Counted from the first letter of the stretch, positions 25,876 to 33,174 are shown. The stretch is 51,508 nucleotides of DNA from a virus (IMGVR_UViG_3300042519_000955:1-51508), one strand, 5' to 3'. The notes: generated by a model not told the origin, from the sequence alone. Translations and numbers: made by a program.

Positions 25876-26073
25876 TTAAAGTTGTTCTGGTGTTTTTTCG
25901 CTGTCTTTTTTGTAACGATGAGCTAGCAGTAAGTTTTTTTCTCCTAAAGCTTTTTTAAATTCTCTGTCTCTTTCTTTCTCTGAGTAGAACTTGTAGTCTT
26001 CGTTCTTTTTCATTGTCTTTACAATCAGATGGAATTCTATGACTGTACCTTCTTCGCTTAACGTATACTCCAT
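25876..26073 (-). CDS. Small charged hypothetical protein (65 aa)
   Basis: This 65-residue protein has a Lys/Glu-rich centre (MKKNEDYKFYSEKERDREFK). The ATG overlaps the TAA of the 32-residue membrane gene upstream (TAATG). It is the last gene before a strong terminator. Function unknown. Confidence 0.5.
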   Translation of the reverse strand: MEYTLSEEGTVIEFHLIVKTMKKNEDYKFYSEKERDREFKKALGEKNLLLAHRYKKDSEKTPEQL

Positions 26074-26171
26074 TATTCAAAGATAGCACATAAATCTACT
26101 ACAATCCCTATTAACAGGGAGAATACGGAGACAAAGAGAAGAGAGAATGCGAAGAACTCGTTACTACTCAT
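26073..26171 (-). CDS. Tiny single-pass membrane protein (32 aa)
   Basis: A frame of 32 codons from ATG 26171 to TAA 26073 encodes MSSNEFFAFSLLFVSVFSLL followed by IGIVVDLCAIFE. It is almost entirely one membrane helix. The stop overlaps the next start as TAATG, a sign of coupling. Phage micro-membrane proteins often modify host membrane or act in lysis timing; nothing specific is visible. Confidence 0.5.
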   Translation of the reverse strand: MSSNEFFAFSLLFVSVFSLLIGIVVDLCAIFE

Positions 26172-26205
26172 ACAGTTAGTGTTCTTAAGCTTTCTTCCAA
26201 TATTT

Positions 26206-26427
26206 TTACATGCTTTTCTCATTGATGTGCTGTTTTACTTCTTTCCAAAATAAAACTGCATTATGTACAGTTTTGTTGTTTAGATAATTATCCATGTCTC
26301 TGTACTCAGCAATGATCTTATCTAGGGTATAATTAGCAATCTGCTTAAATCGGTAGTGGTCCATTTGAAAACCTAAAGTCTTCTTGATTTCCACTTCCAT
26401 AGCTTCTGCCTGTTGTTTGGGACTCAT
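26206..26427 (-). CDS. Helical hypothetical protein (73 aa)
   Basis: This 73-residue helical protein (MSPKQQAEAMEVEIKKTLGF ... KEVKQHINEKSM) is preceded by a perfect TATATTTG box 4 nt before the ATG, implying a leaderless message. It resembles short phage proteins of unknown function. Confidence 0.55.
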   Translation of the reverse strand: MSPKQQAEAMEVEIKKTLGFQMDHYRFKQIANYTLDKIIAEYRDMDNYLNNKTVHNAVLFWKEVKQHINEKSM

Positions 26428-26431
26428 GTTA

Positions 26432-26439
26432 CAAATATA
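26432..26439 (-). promoter_or_regulatory. Promoter box giving a leaderless start
   Basis: TATATTTG on the minus strand is followed by TAAC and then ATG at 26427. The expected start lies at or next to the initiation codon. The upstream TTG element is not clear. Confidence 0.45.
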
Positions 26440-26445
26440 AGTTAG

Positions 26446-26847
26446 TTAAAGCTTTTCTGCCTTCTCTTCGAATCTATATTTTAACTCTTCTTTAAAAACC
26501 TCTTTGTAAAAATCAGAGAGTTGATATTGAGTCTTTAGTATAGCTTCTATGTGATCGAAGTCTAAGTCTTTAATAGGTTTGTAGACTAAGGGTTGTCTTC
26601 CGTCTATACCTCTAGTACCCCAATGAACAGCAGATCTCCTAGTTAAATGTGAGCCATCGTCATAGACGCTTAACTCTTCGTAAGTTCCTATATGTCTTCT
26701 AAGATAATCTGTTCCTCCATCTACCATAAGAACTTCTTTAGTAATAGTATCCTTGTAAGTCACATAATCATGACGATTATAAGAAGTAAGGATAGTACCA
26801 TCTGGTGTTTTAATCCTGTTTAAAAGGATCTTGTTTTCCGTAGTCAT
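26446..26847 (-). CDS. Conserved phage protein of unknown function (133 aa)
   Basis: This 133-residue protein contains TSYNRHDYVTYKDTITKE, VDGGTDYLRRHIGTYEELSV and HWGTRGIDGRQPL, ending in a helix rich in Glu and Lys. I know this pattern as a family repeatedly seen in phages without assigned function. It overlaps the GNAT gene by 38 bp. Confidence 0.6.
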   Translation of the reverse strand: MTTENKILLNRIKTPDGTILTSYNRHDYVTYKDTITKEVLMVDGGTDYLRRHIGTYEELSVYDDGSHLTRRSAVHWGTRGIDGRQPLVYKPIKDLDFDHIEAILKTQYQLSDFYKEVFKEELKYRFEEKAEKL

Positions 26848-27292
26848 AAGTTAGTATATAAGCTGGTTTAATTGTTGTTGTGATGCTTCCGTTGATGTCA
26901 ACTGTTTCACTCCTACACTCATAGGTTTTGAACTTGTAACCTGCTTTAGTAAAGAAGTTAAGCGAAGTTAAGTTATTCGCTTTAACTCTTGTAATTACAG
27001 TTACAAATTCTTTTGTCTCTTCATAGATAGATTTAATAACATAATCTATGAGAAAACTTGCATAACCTTGTCTTTGATACTTTTCTGCTACATGAATAAA
27101 GTTAATACGATAGCATTCTTTCTTCTTTCTCATTAACATTACAGCTACTATATCTAGTCCGTCTTGGATAGCGTGTACTGTTAAATTAGGGTCGTTAAAC
27201 GACTTTTCCGTAAATTGTACTTCAAAATGATCTGAAATAAACTGAAAATATTTAGGATCTTTTCTGTTGTAATAAGAAATTTGAGTTAGCAT
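26810..27292 (-). CDS. GNAT-family N-acetyltransferase
   Basis: This 160-residue protein is counted from ATG at 27292; an upstream TTG frame inside the HTH gene is rejected. Motif A (INFIHVAEKYQRQGYASFLI, with the acetyl-CoA P-loop QRQGY) and motif B (NNLTSLNFFTKAGYK) are clear. It probably transfers an acetyl group to a protein or small molecule; phage GNATs may modify host proteins or aminoacyl conjugates. It overlaps its HTH neighbour by 41 bp. Confidence 0.75.
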   Translation of the reverse strand: MLTQISYYNRKDPKYFQFISDHFEVQFTEKSFNDPNLTVHAIQDGLDIVAVMLMRKKKECYRINFIHVAEKYQRQGYASFLIDYVIKSIYEETKEFVTVITRVKANNLTSLNFFTKAGYKFKTYECRSETVDINGSITTTIKPAYILTYDYGKQDPFKQD

Positions 27293-27488
27293 AGATAGTT
27301 TTAGTTTCGTGTTTATAGATAGCTCTTTTGTAGAGCTCCCTAAAAGCAAATCTATTAAGACCTAAACGATTTCCTGCTCTTTCATAGCTGTACCCTAGTT
27401 CATCTCTTAAGATAAGGGCAGCATATTGTCTAGGAGTAAAACCTTTTAGGTCTAGTTTGAGAGGGGTGCTTTGATCGGGGGATGACAT
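27252..27488 (-). CDS. Small helix-turn-helix protein (sigma-region-4-like)
   Basis: This 78-residue protein has TPRQYAALILRDELGYSYER then AGNRLGLNRFAFRELYKRAI, a helix-turn-helix like sigma factor region 4 or small phage regulators. It overlaps thymidylate synthase by 37 bp and the GNAT gene by 41 bp, so it is coupled in the thyA operon. DNA binding is inferred. Confidence 0.55.
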   Translation of the reverse strand: MSSPDQSTPLKLDLKGFTPRQYAALILRDELGYSYERAGNRLGLNRFAFRELYKRAIYKHETKTIYANSNFLLQQKRS

Positions 27489-28525
27489 AAGTAGTTTTCT
27501 AAAATAAAGTCAGTATTCTCTAAGTGTGAATGTAGTGATTGATCTTTTGATAGTGACTCATAAAAGCTATCTGTTTTTAGATGCTTTAATCTGGGTAACT
27601 CATAAAAATCTCTTTCTATTTGCTCTTTAGCCTGTTCGATATGATTTAAGTAGAGGTGAGTATCGCCTAAGTTACCTATTAATTCATCAGGAACCATATT
27701 TACCTCTTTAGCAAGGATAGTTAAGAGAAGAGCATAGGAGGCGATGTTGAAGGGAAGGCCGAGGAAAGTATCTACTGAACGTTGATTCCACATTAAAGAG
27801 ATTGCTCTGGTTGGTATGTTAGCTTGAGTTAAAGCCACATCGATAGTATTTTCTATTGCATCTCCCAAGTTTAATTTTATAAACGGTACTTCTATTTTAT
27901 TTTCAAATTTAGAGTTATAATTTTCTACTCTTTCTGCTCTACTCAACTCTCTTGTATAAACTTGAAATCCATAATGACAAGGTGGAAGAACCATATCTTC
28001 AAGAGCATCTACATTCCAAGCACTAACCATTAATCTTCTAGAGTCTGGATTGTGTTTAAGATTATAGATTAGACTTTTAATCTGGTCAATTGAACCTCCT
28101 GCTAAGTCTGTTGAAGGCCATCTTCTCCACTGAGCACCATAAATAGGACCTAACTCACCGTATCTAGCAGCAAAGTCAGAATTAGTCTTGATTTGTTCTG
28201 CAAACGCTTCTATAGTGTAAGCATGATTATCGTCTGGTCTTGCTTCACGGTAAGATTTATAAGCGTCTCCTGTCCAAATATTACATCCGTTGTCTAAAAG
28301 GTATTTAATGTTAGTGTCACCCTTTAAAAACCACAGTAACTCAGTTACTATTGTCTTCCAAGGCATCTTCTTAGTGGTTAAGAGAGGAAATCCATCACTC
28401 ATCCTGTGTCTGATGGTGTAGCCAAAGATTGACTTAGTACCTGTTCCTGTTCTATCTGACTTCTCTACTCCGTAATCTAAGATAGATTGAAGTAAGATCT
28501 GGTATTGTTTGTCTATGCTGTTCAT
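27452..28525 (-). CDS. thyA: Thymidylate synthase ThyA with insertion
   Basis: This 357-residue enzyme carries ThyA signatures: KSIFGYTIRHRMSDGFPLLT, GPIYGAQWRRW, MVLPPCHYGFQVY (catalytic Cys), SLMWNQRSVDTFLGLPFNIA and LGDTHLYLNH. It methylates dUMP to dTMP, completing the route from dCMP deaminase. It is about 90 residues longer than E. coli ThyA. An insertion of roughly 45 residues follows the catalytic Cys (TRELSRAERVENYNSKFENK onwards), plus smaller additions. The start overlaps 28522-28809 by ATGA. Confidence 0.95.
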   Translation of the reverse strand: MNSIDKQYQILLQSILDYGVEKSDRTGTGTKSIFGYTIRHRMSDGFPLLTTKKMPWKTIVTELLWFLKGDTNIKYLLDNGCNIWTGDAYKSYREARPDDNHAYTIEAFAEQIKTNSDFAARYGELGPIYGAQWRRWPSTDLAGGSIDQIKSLIYNLKHNPDSRRLMVSAWNVDALEDMVLPPCHYGFQVYTRELSRAERVENYNSKFENKIEVPFIKLNLGDAIENTIDVALTQANIPTRAISLMWNQRSVDTFLGLPFNIASYALLLTILAKEVNMVPDELIGNLGDTHLYLNHIEQAKEQIERDFYELPRLKHLKTDSFYESLSKDQSLHSHLENTDFILENYLCHPPIKAPLSN

Positions 28526-28809
28526 CCGTTAAAGTCTGAGTATTTAAGTCCCCACTGTAAGTTAAACCAAGTCATTTCGTTTTCAGCTCGTTTCTTAGTG
28601 AATTTTAACTCTTTTCTTAAGTAAGCAATGCTCCACTGTTTCCACTCTTCTGCTTGTGCAGTAGTCATAGTCCACTGAGTATACCAATCGTCTGTTCTAT
28701 CTTTAATGTCTTCGTACGTAACTTGATGACCAGCAATAACAAACATCTGATTAAGGATATCTATCATTGCTTTTCTTCTTTTTTCGTCTCTTGTTATTCG
28801 TTTTGCCAT
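28522..28809 (-). CDS. Conserved small phage protein (95 aa)
   Basis: This 95-residue basic, Trp-rich protein (DDWYTQWTMTTAQAEEWKQW) ends NEMTWFNLQWGLKYSDFNG. Similar short proteins accompany ThyA in other phages, role unknown. It is coupled to thyA by ATGA and overlaps the upstream gene by 16 bp. Confidence 0.55.
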   Translation of the reverse strand: MAKRITRDEKRRKAMIDILNQMFVIAGHQVTYEDIKDRTDDWYTQWTMTTAQAEEWKQWSIAYLRKELKFTKKRAENEMTWFNLQWGLKYSDFNG

Positions 28810-29099
28810 AATTCGTAAATGCTATTTGTTGTTGCAAACTTAATGTAGTTTTCTTTCTGTTCCAAAATCTCTGTAACAGTAGTAGTCAGCCAGGTATAAG
28901 ACATTCTTTGAGGATCTAGGATAAGCGACCTACCTACTGCAGGTTCATCATGTAGTTCTTTAAATTTACCATCTTCAGACCACTCAATCCATCCAGCTTT
29001 GTGACCTACGTTAGATAAGCCATCTCTTTCCCTGACTAACTTGTATCTGAAGAGATCCTCTACGTTTAAGTTTATTTTAACTTGTTCTATTTTGGTCAT
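28794..29099 (-). CDS. Conserved hypothetical phage protein (101 aa)
   Basis: This 101-residue protein has GHKAGWIEWSEDGKFKELHD and GRSLILDPQRMSYTWLTT, resembling a phage family of unknown function found next to nucleotide enzymes. It overlaps both neighbours by 16-23 bp. Confidence 0.55.
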   Translation of the reverse strand: MTKIEQVKINLNVEDLFRYKLVRERDGLSNVGHKAGWIEWSEDGKFKELHDEPAVGRSLILDPQRMSYTWLTTTVTEILEQKENYIKFATTNSIYELWQNE

Positions 29100-29346
29100 T
29101 TTGTATTTGTATTAGTTCTTGTTTTATCTCTTGGTACATTTCTATTACTTTTCTGTTTTGCCAAGCATGATGCTCTAATGCTTCTATAATCTTGTCTACA
29201 GAAATCAAGGAGCAAGTAATCGCTTCATTGTACCTCTTCTCACAACTCAATAGTCCTTCTTTATGGGACCCATTGTTAGGCAACTGATAATAAAAGTCAT
29301 TAATCAGCTGCCTAGCTGGTGTTGGATTAATAATATCTTCTAGCAT
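29077..29346 (-). CDS. Hypothetical protein with Shine-Dalgarno start (89 aa)
   Basis: This 89-residue helical protein contains ACSLISVDKI-like motif CSLISVDKIIEALEHHAWQN. GGAGG lies 6 nt before the ATG, supplied by the end of the upstream gene. It marks the left end of the region where such sites are used. Confidence 0.5.
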   Translation of the reverse strand: MLEDIINPTPARQLINDFYYQLPNNGSHKEGLLSCEKRYNEAITCSLISVDKIIEALEHHAWQNRKVIEMYQEIKQELIQIQNDQNRTS

Positions 29347-29349
29347 AAC

Positions 29350-29616
29350 TTACCTCCAGTCGATTTTGGTATAACTAGCTGCACCTGTATCCATGATACG
29401 ATCCCATCTATACCAATTATACTGACTATTCTCATCCCATATTTTGTCTTTTACAAACTCCTCATGATAGTCTTGTAGGTTTTTTCTAATCCTATTAAAC
29501 TTCTCTACATAGGCTATTGCAAGTTGTTCATCGTGTGTAACAAACACAAGGTTCTCATAGTAAGTGTCGTAACTTCCTGTGGGATAACTAACTAAGTACA
29601 TTATTTGATTTTGCAT
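29350..29616 (-). CDS. Hypothetical protein (88 aa)
   Basis: This 88-residue, aromatic-rich protein (MYLVSYPTGSYDTYYENLVF ... SQYNWYRWDRIMDTG) overlaps the next gene upstream by 16 bp. The last codons provide the ribosome-binding site of 29077-29346. Family not recognised. Confidence 0.5.
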   Translation of the reverse strand: MQNQIMYLVSYPTGSYDTYYENLVFVTHDEQLAIAYVEKFNRIRKNLQDYHEEFVKDKIWDENSQYNWYRWDRIMDTGAASYTKIDWR

Positions 29617-29813
29617 GATTTACATTGGTCCGTCACCTCACCCTTGACTAGTCTACACCATCCTTCTATACCTTCTTGATGCTGATAGAAAGGACAAGAC
29701 TTAATCCAGTAAGGGAATAACTCTTTTTGCTGTGCGTTTTTCTTAAAGTCTGGAACATAGCAGTAAGGAGTATTCTTAGGGATTCTCTTCTTTAGTTTTC
29801 TAGGAATTCTCAT
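29601..29813 (-). CDS. Small Cys-rich protein, possible zinc binder (70 aa)
   Basis: This 70-residue basic protein has Cys residues in KSCPFYQHQEGIEGWCRLV and TDQCKSCKIK. The spacing would allow a zinc knuckle. It overlaps both neighbours by 14-16 bp. Function unknown. Confidence 0.5.
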   Translation of the reverse strand: MRIPRKLKKRIPKNTPYCYVPDFKKNAQQKELFPYWIKSCPFYQHQEGIEGWCRLVKGEVTDQCKSCKIK

Positions 29814-29985
29814 CTGTATCTTTATTTGTTATGTTACGGCTTACACCAGTATAAATCATAGAATATGTAAATGAAATAAGTATTATTGCCGCAATTCCTA
29901 GTAAAACATAAAAACTCTTATGTATTCCTATAACTAACAAAATTAGTAGTACTAGTATTAATATTGAAATTAAGTGTGTTTTCAT
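29800..29985 (-). CDS. Small membrane protein (61 aa)
   Basis: This 61-residue protein is almost all hydrophobic: LISILILVLLILLVIGIHKS then VLLGIAAIILISFTYSMIY, so two membrane helices. The tail is short and hydrophilic. It is coupled on both sides (4- and 14-bp overlaps). Role unknown. Confidence 0.55.
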   Translation of the reverse strand: MKTHLISILILVLLILLVIGIHKSFYVLLGIAAIILISFTYSMIYTGVSRNITNKDTDENS

Positions 29986-30236
29986 TGTCCACTTCCTTGT
30001 ATTTTATCACGCATCCATTTTGCGCCATAAATTCTACCAAATTTTTCTGCACCTGTTGGTTCACACAAAGATTGCATTTCAGCCCATTTTTCTATCTCCT
30101 CATCACTTAGTAGTTCAATAGGGGTTAAAAGTGATACAAATGAATCGGCTTGATCTTCGTCTGCTAAATGTATTTTTAACAAACTTAAAATTTCTTCTTC
30201 TGTGTATAGTTTCATGATTTGTTTATTGTTGCTCAT
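29982..30236 (-). CDS. Conserved small protein with MSNNKQ start (84 aa)
   Basis: This 84-residue protein is acidic (ADEDQADSFV, PIELLSDEEIEKWAEMQ) and ends EKFGRIYGAKWMRDKIQG. Similar proteins with a DEEIE motif are common in Bacteroidota phages and metagenomes. AAGGAGGT lies 5-6 nt before the ATG. The N-terminus MSNNKQ recurs in four other genes to 33168. Confidence 0.6.
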   Translation of the reverse strand: MSNNKQIMKLYTEEEILSLLKIHLADEDQADSFVSLLTPIELLSDEEIEKWAEMQSLCEPTGAEKFGRIYGAKWMRDKIQGSGQ

Positions 30237-30427
30237 TTGTTACCTCCTTTGATTTCAGTTAGTTTTTCTTCTATGCATTGTTTTTGATACTCAAGATGCA
30301 GTATTTCTGAGTGTTTTTTGATTACTAAATACGCATTGTCTAATAATTCTTTTTCTTGTTCTGTTCGCCATCCTGTTTTCACAATGCAAAGTGCATCAAT
30401 TAGCGATAGATTTTTATAGTTACTCAT
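30233..30427 (-). CDS. Hypothetical protein (64 aa)
   Basis: This 64-residue helical protein (MSNYKNLSLIDALCIVKTGW ... QKQCIEEKLTEIKGG) has AAGGAGG 5 nt before its ATG. Its last codons encode the Shine-Dalgarno site of the next gene. Function unknown. Confidence 0.5.
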   Translation of the reverse strand: MSNYKNLSLIDALCIVKTGWRTEQEKELLDNAYLVIKKHSEILHLEYQKQCIEEKLTEIKGGNK

Positions 30428-30707
30428 TGTTCCCTCCTTGTTCTACATAAATGTGTTTCAATGTTTTACCACTCTCAGTAATAATGTAATAATGAGTGTT
30501 TGATACAATTGGCATTTCTACTTGCTCGGAGTAAATCATACCGATAACTTCAGGGTCAAGAAGTGTTGGGTTGTTTGTTTTAGTGTGAAAATTCCATTCA
30601 GCAATAAAGCTTTCTTCATTGTTTTCTCTCATGACGATTCTAAAATTGTCGCCAATCCATTGATTTGTTTCTTCGGAGTTACTTCTCCATGTTCTTAGTG
30701 TGTACAT
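30420..30707 (-). CDS. Hypothetical protein (95 aa)
   Basis: This 95-residue beta-rich protein (TWRSNSEETNQWIGDNFRIV, HYYIITESGKTLKHIYVE) is the first gene of a tight cassette. A Bacteroidota-type promoter lies upstream at 30734-30766. Its end carries the AAGGAGG used by the next gene. Family not recognised. Confidence 0.5.
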   Translation of the reverse strand: MYTLRTWRSNSEETNQWIGDNFRIVMRENNEESFIAEWNFHTKTNNPTLLDPEVIGMIYSEQVEMPIVSNTHYYIITESGKTLKHIYVEQGGNNE

Positions 30708-30733
30708 ATGTTTGTTTGTTTATTTGTGTGTAT

Positions 30734-30766
30734 CTAAATTTACGAACTTTCTTTTTAAAAGCCAAA
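30734..30766 (-). promoter_or_regulatory. Putative promoter for the Shine-Dalgarno cassette
   Basis: On the minus strand TTTG (30766-30763) is followed after 20 nt by TAAATTTAG, which has one deviation from TAnnTTTG. It lies about 30 nt before the ATG at 30707. Confidence 0.45.
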
Positions 30767-31633
30767 TTAAAGTTGAATAATTTTTTTCTTTGTTCCGTCA
30801 TCATATAGGTAGATCATAAGTTCATCTTTGCGGATATATTGAACAGGTCTACCCATCATATCATAGATTCCAATGAGTTTAGGCTCTGGTTTTTTGACTT
30901 CAGATGTGGTAAGTGTTACACATGGGTCAATAGTAAATCTTATCAAAATGTTAGTATCATCGCCATGACAGTAATGAGACCATGTTAACACCAATAAGTA
31001 TCTACCCGGTTTTCTGAATTTATAATTTATTTGTCTACCAGCATCTAAAGTGTCTCGCTTTTCGTAAACAATATCTTTGGAACTCCAGCTCAAACCATTA
31101 TCAAATATATTAGGGTCATTAGACCATTGGCTGTCTGTAAATCTGTCTAAATTACCACTATGCAATAACATGGTCCTGTACACCCAACAAAAACTAGGAG
31201 GTTCAAGTGTACCCTTGGTCATTTCACCAGCTATGCTATCAATACAACTAGAGTCGTAAGTTGATAACATTTTGTAGTTGAGAACACAGTGATTAAAGTA
31301 ATGGTAATCAACATAGTCGTAAATGATTGTATCACAACCAGTACAAGTGTTTGTTAATTTTAGATTGAATTGATATTTCCCTTTATGTGGAAGGTAAATT
31401 CTTGGAAAAAGTCTTTGACTCTTGTTTAAATTAGTCAGAACTTTGTGCGTTGACAGGTCAATAATGTCATAGTCGTACTTGACACAAGTATCCTTGAACG
31501 CATCTCCGGTTATTCTCCAAAGAAAGTAGTTTCCACTACTCATTTGTTCAATGTTAACAGAAGCCCATGTACATTTTGCATTCGCTGTTGCTAAGGAGAC
31601 CAGAAGCATTAACAGCATTATTAGTTTTTTCAT
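30767..31633 (-). CDS. Secreted protein with T9SS-like C-terminal sorting domain
   Basis: This 288-residue protein has a clear signal peptide (KKLIMLLMLLVSLATANA, cut before KCTW). The exported part has Cys-rich, Ig/PKD-like strands: YFLWRITGDAFKDTCVKYDY, KGKYQFNLKLTNTCTGCDT, KPGRYLLVLTWSHYC. It ends in a segment typical of Bacteroidota type IX secretion cargo: LIGIYDMMGRPVQYIRKDEL then MIYLYDDGTKKKIIQL. That would send it to the cell surface through the host T9SS. Ten or more cysteines suggest disulfides. Likely roles are receptor masking or surface modification; both are inference. Confidence 0.7.
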   Translation of the reverse strand: MKKLIMLLMLLVSLATANAKCTWASVNIEQMSSGNYFLWRITGDAFKDTCVKYDYDIIDLSTHKVLTNLNKSQRLFPRIYLPHKGKYQFNLKLTNTCTGCDTIIYDYVDYHYFNHCVLNYKMLSTYDSSCIDSIAGEMTKGTLEPPSFCWVYRTMLLHSGNLDRFTDSQWSNDPNIFDNGLSWSSKDIVYEKRDTLDAGRQINYKFRKPGRYLLVLTWSHYCHGDDTNILIRFTIDPCVTLTTSEVKKPEPKLIGIYDMMGRPVQYIRKDELMIYLYDDGTKKKIIQL

Positions 31634-31637
31634 TGAT

Positions 31638-32006
31638 TTAATTGCTTGAGTAGAACATTGTATTAATGTAATTAGACTTCTTTGAGGATTTCATTTCCTC
31701 ACGATTGGCATAATCAAGTTCTGTTTTCTGTACTTGCTGGTACAAAGCTAAAATCTCTTCGTGAACATGAACGCTTATTTTTGCGTGAGCCAACCCTGAT
31801 AATACATTTTTGTAGAAGATATAACTTGGGAGCCAATTTACCGAATTGGAAATAAAACCTTTCTCCAATGCGAATAAATAACATCTGTAGATGTGGTTTG
31901 TTTGTGCTGATGTCAGAGTTACATCCTTTAAGCATTCTAAGAGGCCGTCTTTGAATACTTGTAAAATCTGTTCTTCTTTATTTTTCATACGTTTATTGTT
32001 GCTCAT
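31638..32006 (-). CDS. Helical hypothetical protein with MSNNK start (122 aa)
   Basis: This 122-residue charged helical protein (EEQILQVFKDGLLECLKDV) begins MSNNKRMKNKEE and has GGAGG 5 nt before the ATG. It overlaps the DUF4177-like gene by 14 bp. No family recognised. Confidence 0.55.
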   Translation of the reverse strand: MSNNKRMKNKEEQILQVFKDGLLECLKDVTLTSAQTNHIYRCYLFALEKGFISNSVNWLPSYIFYKNVLSGLAHAKISVHVHEEILALYQQVQKTELDYANREEMKSSKKSNYINTMFYSSN

Positions 32007-32208
32007 TGTTACCTCCGAATATTTTCTGCTTCATAAAGATTTCCCACCTCATTCTAACAGTACCTTCACTATCAAGCTCATCAGTTTCAAAAAGTTCTCT
32101 AGGTGTAGATATAATATCCCAGCCCTCAGAACCTAATTCGTTTAGTTTTTTGCTTAATTCTGGTCTACTTAAAGTCATAAACCCGTATTGATATTTAAAC
32201 TTGTCCAT
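31993..32208 (-). CDS. DUF4177-like small protein (71 aa)
   Basis: This 71-residue protein has FKYQYGFMTLSRPELSKKLN followed by ELGSEGWDIISTPREL. It matches DUF4177 (YEYKV...LNELGxEGWELVS), a small alpha/beta domain in bacteria and phages with unknown role. GGAGG lies 13 nt before the ATG, further than usual. Its end encodes the ribosome site of the next gene. Confidence 0.65.
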   Translation of the reverse strand: MDKFKYQYGFMTLSRPELSKKLNELGSEGWDIISTPRELFETDELDSEGTVRMRWEIFMKQKIFGGNNEQQ

Positions 32209-32217
32209 AAATTATTT

Positions 32218-32583
32218 TTAACCTCCAAATGTTTCGTTGTAGTATTGTTCACCAGTTATTGGTAGTGTACTTTCAGGATAATCAATTCCATGAACTGTTC
32301 CTTTGTTGTATGCAGTTTCAATTCTTTCCTTCTCAATTTCTTTGCATTGGTCTGCATAAGATTCTATCATTTCAAGATGTTCTTTACTCAGTAGAATTTG
32401 GTCTTTAATAGCATTTAGAAATTGTTCAACTGCCGTTTGTTGTTTATCCTTTTCCATTAGTTCTTTGAGTTTTTCTTTACGCTCTTTTCTTAGTTGTTCT
32501 CGGTTTTCAATACGCCATTTGTTCTTTGCTATTGCATCAGATTGCTCTGCGTTTTCAAGTAGTTTTTTTATCTTGTCGTTCAT
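32218..32583 (-). CDS. Coiled-coil hypothetical protein (121 aa)
   Basis: This 121-residue protein is nearly all charged helix (AEQSDAIAKNKWRIENREQL, EHLEMIESYADQCKEIEKER), so coiled coil is likely. It ends SKEHLEM...YYNETFGG. GGAGG lies 6 nt before the ATG. A small scaffold or adaptor role is possible but unproven. Confidence 0.55.
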   Translation of the reverse strand: MNDKIKKLLENAEQSDAIAKNKWRIENREQLRKERKEKLKELMEKDKQQTAVEQFLNAIKDQILLSKEHLEMIESYADQCKEIEKERIETAYNKGTVHGIDYPESTLPITGEQYYNETFGG

Positions 32584-32843
32584 TGCTCACCTCCTCCGTA
32601 GGTTTGTTTGTAAAACTGTCCAAATGTCATTACATCCGATTCATTCATCATTACATATAATTCGTATTCATAATACAACTTAATGGCTTGCTCCTTTTCC
32701 ATTACTTTGGCTTGTTCAAGCAGTTGGATTTCCAACATAACAAATTGTTTTCCTGTTATTTTACCAGTTATCAAATCGCTTGTTAATCTGCCGATTTCTT
32801 TGGAGTAATAGTCCAATGCTGTCGGTTGTTTATTGTCTATCAT
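32580..32843 (-). CDS. Hypothetical protein with MIDNKQ start (87 aa)
   Basis: ATG at 32843 shares its A with the TAA of the upstream gene (TAATG), so this start is chosen over 32852. The 87-residue protein begins MIDNKQPTALDYYSKEIGRL and is mostly helical. It overlaps the next gene by ATGA. Function unknown. Confidence 0.55.
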   Translation of the reverse strand: MIDNKQPTALDYYSKEIGRLTSDLITGKITGKQFVMLEIQLLEQAKVMEKEQAIKLYYEYELYVMMNESDVMTFGQFYKQTYGGGEQ

Positions 32844-32992
32844 TAGTGCCATCCGTTTTTAAATGCTGCGTTGTAATCATCAAACATTGCTATCAATAAC
32901 TTACATATGATACCAACTGTTAAAAATAATACTGCTTTTATTGTAAATACTAATATCTTTTTCATTACGGTTTGTTGTTTATTGTTTGTCAT
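32843..32992 (-). CDS. Small membrane protein with MTNNKQ start (49 aa)
   Basis: ATG at 32992 overlaps the upstream TGA (ATGA), and its TAA overlaps the next ATG. The product starts MTNNKQQTVMKKILVFTIKA and continues as a membrane helix (VLFLTVGIICKLLIAMF). An internal ATG (residue 10) is an alternative start. The shared N-terminus links it to four neighbours. Confidence 0.55.
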   Translation of the reverse strand: MTNNKQQTVMKKILVFTIKAVLFLTVGIICKLLIAMFDDYNAAFKNGWH

Positions 32993-33168
32993 TGCTTTTT
33001 ATTTCTAAGTATGGTTGAATAAATACAGAAGTATGCGAATACCAAAACTGGAATTGCCATAACTGCTATTGAAATTGCTTTACTATTTGCTACCCCTATG
33101 CAAATAATGATAACCCCAATTAAAATAATTAAGGAAGTAATTGCCGTTTGTTGTTTATTGTTTTTCAT
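32989..33168 (-). CDS. Small two-helix membrane protein with MKNNKQ start (59 aa)
   Basis: ATG at 33168 to TGA at 32989 encodes 59 residues: MKNNKQQTAITS, then two hydrophobic stretches (LIILIGVIIICIGVA and ISIAVMAIPVLVFAYFCIY) and a basic tail. GAGG lies about 10 nt before the ATG. Function unknown. Confidence 0.55.
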   Translation of the reverse strand: MKNNKQQTAITSLIILIGVIIICIGVANSKAISIAVMAIPVLVFAYFCIYSTILRNKKQ

Positions 33169-33174
33169 GATTTA

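Noticed and set aside
27292-27349. N-terminal extension of the GNAT gene from TTG 27349
   Set aside because: It would need a TTG deep inside the HTH gene, and the GNAT fold is complete from ATG 27292.
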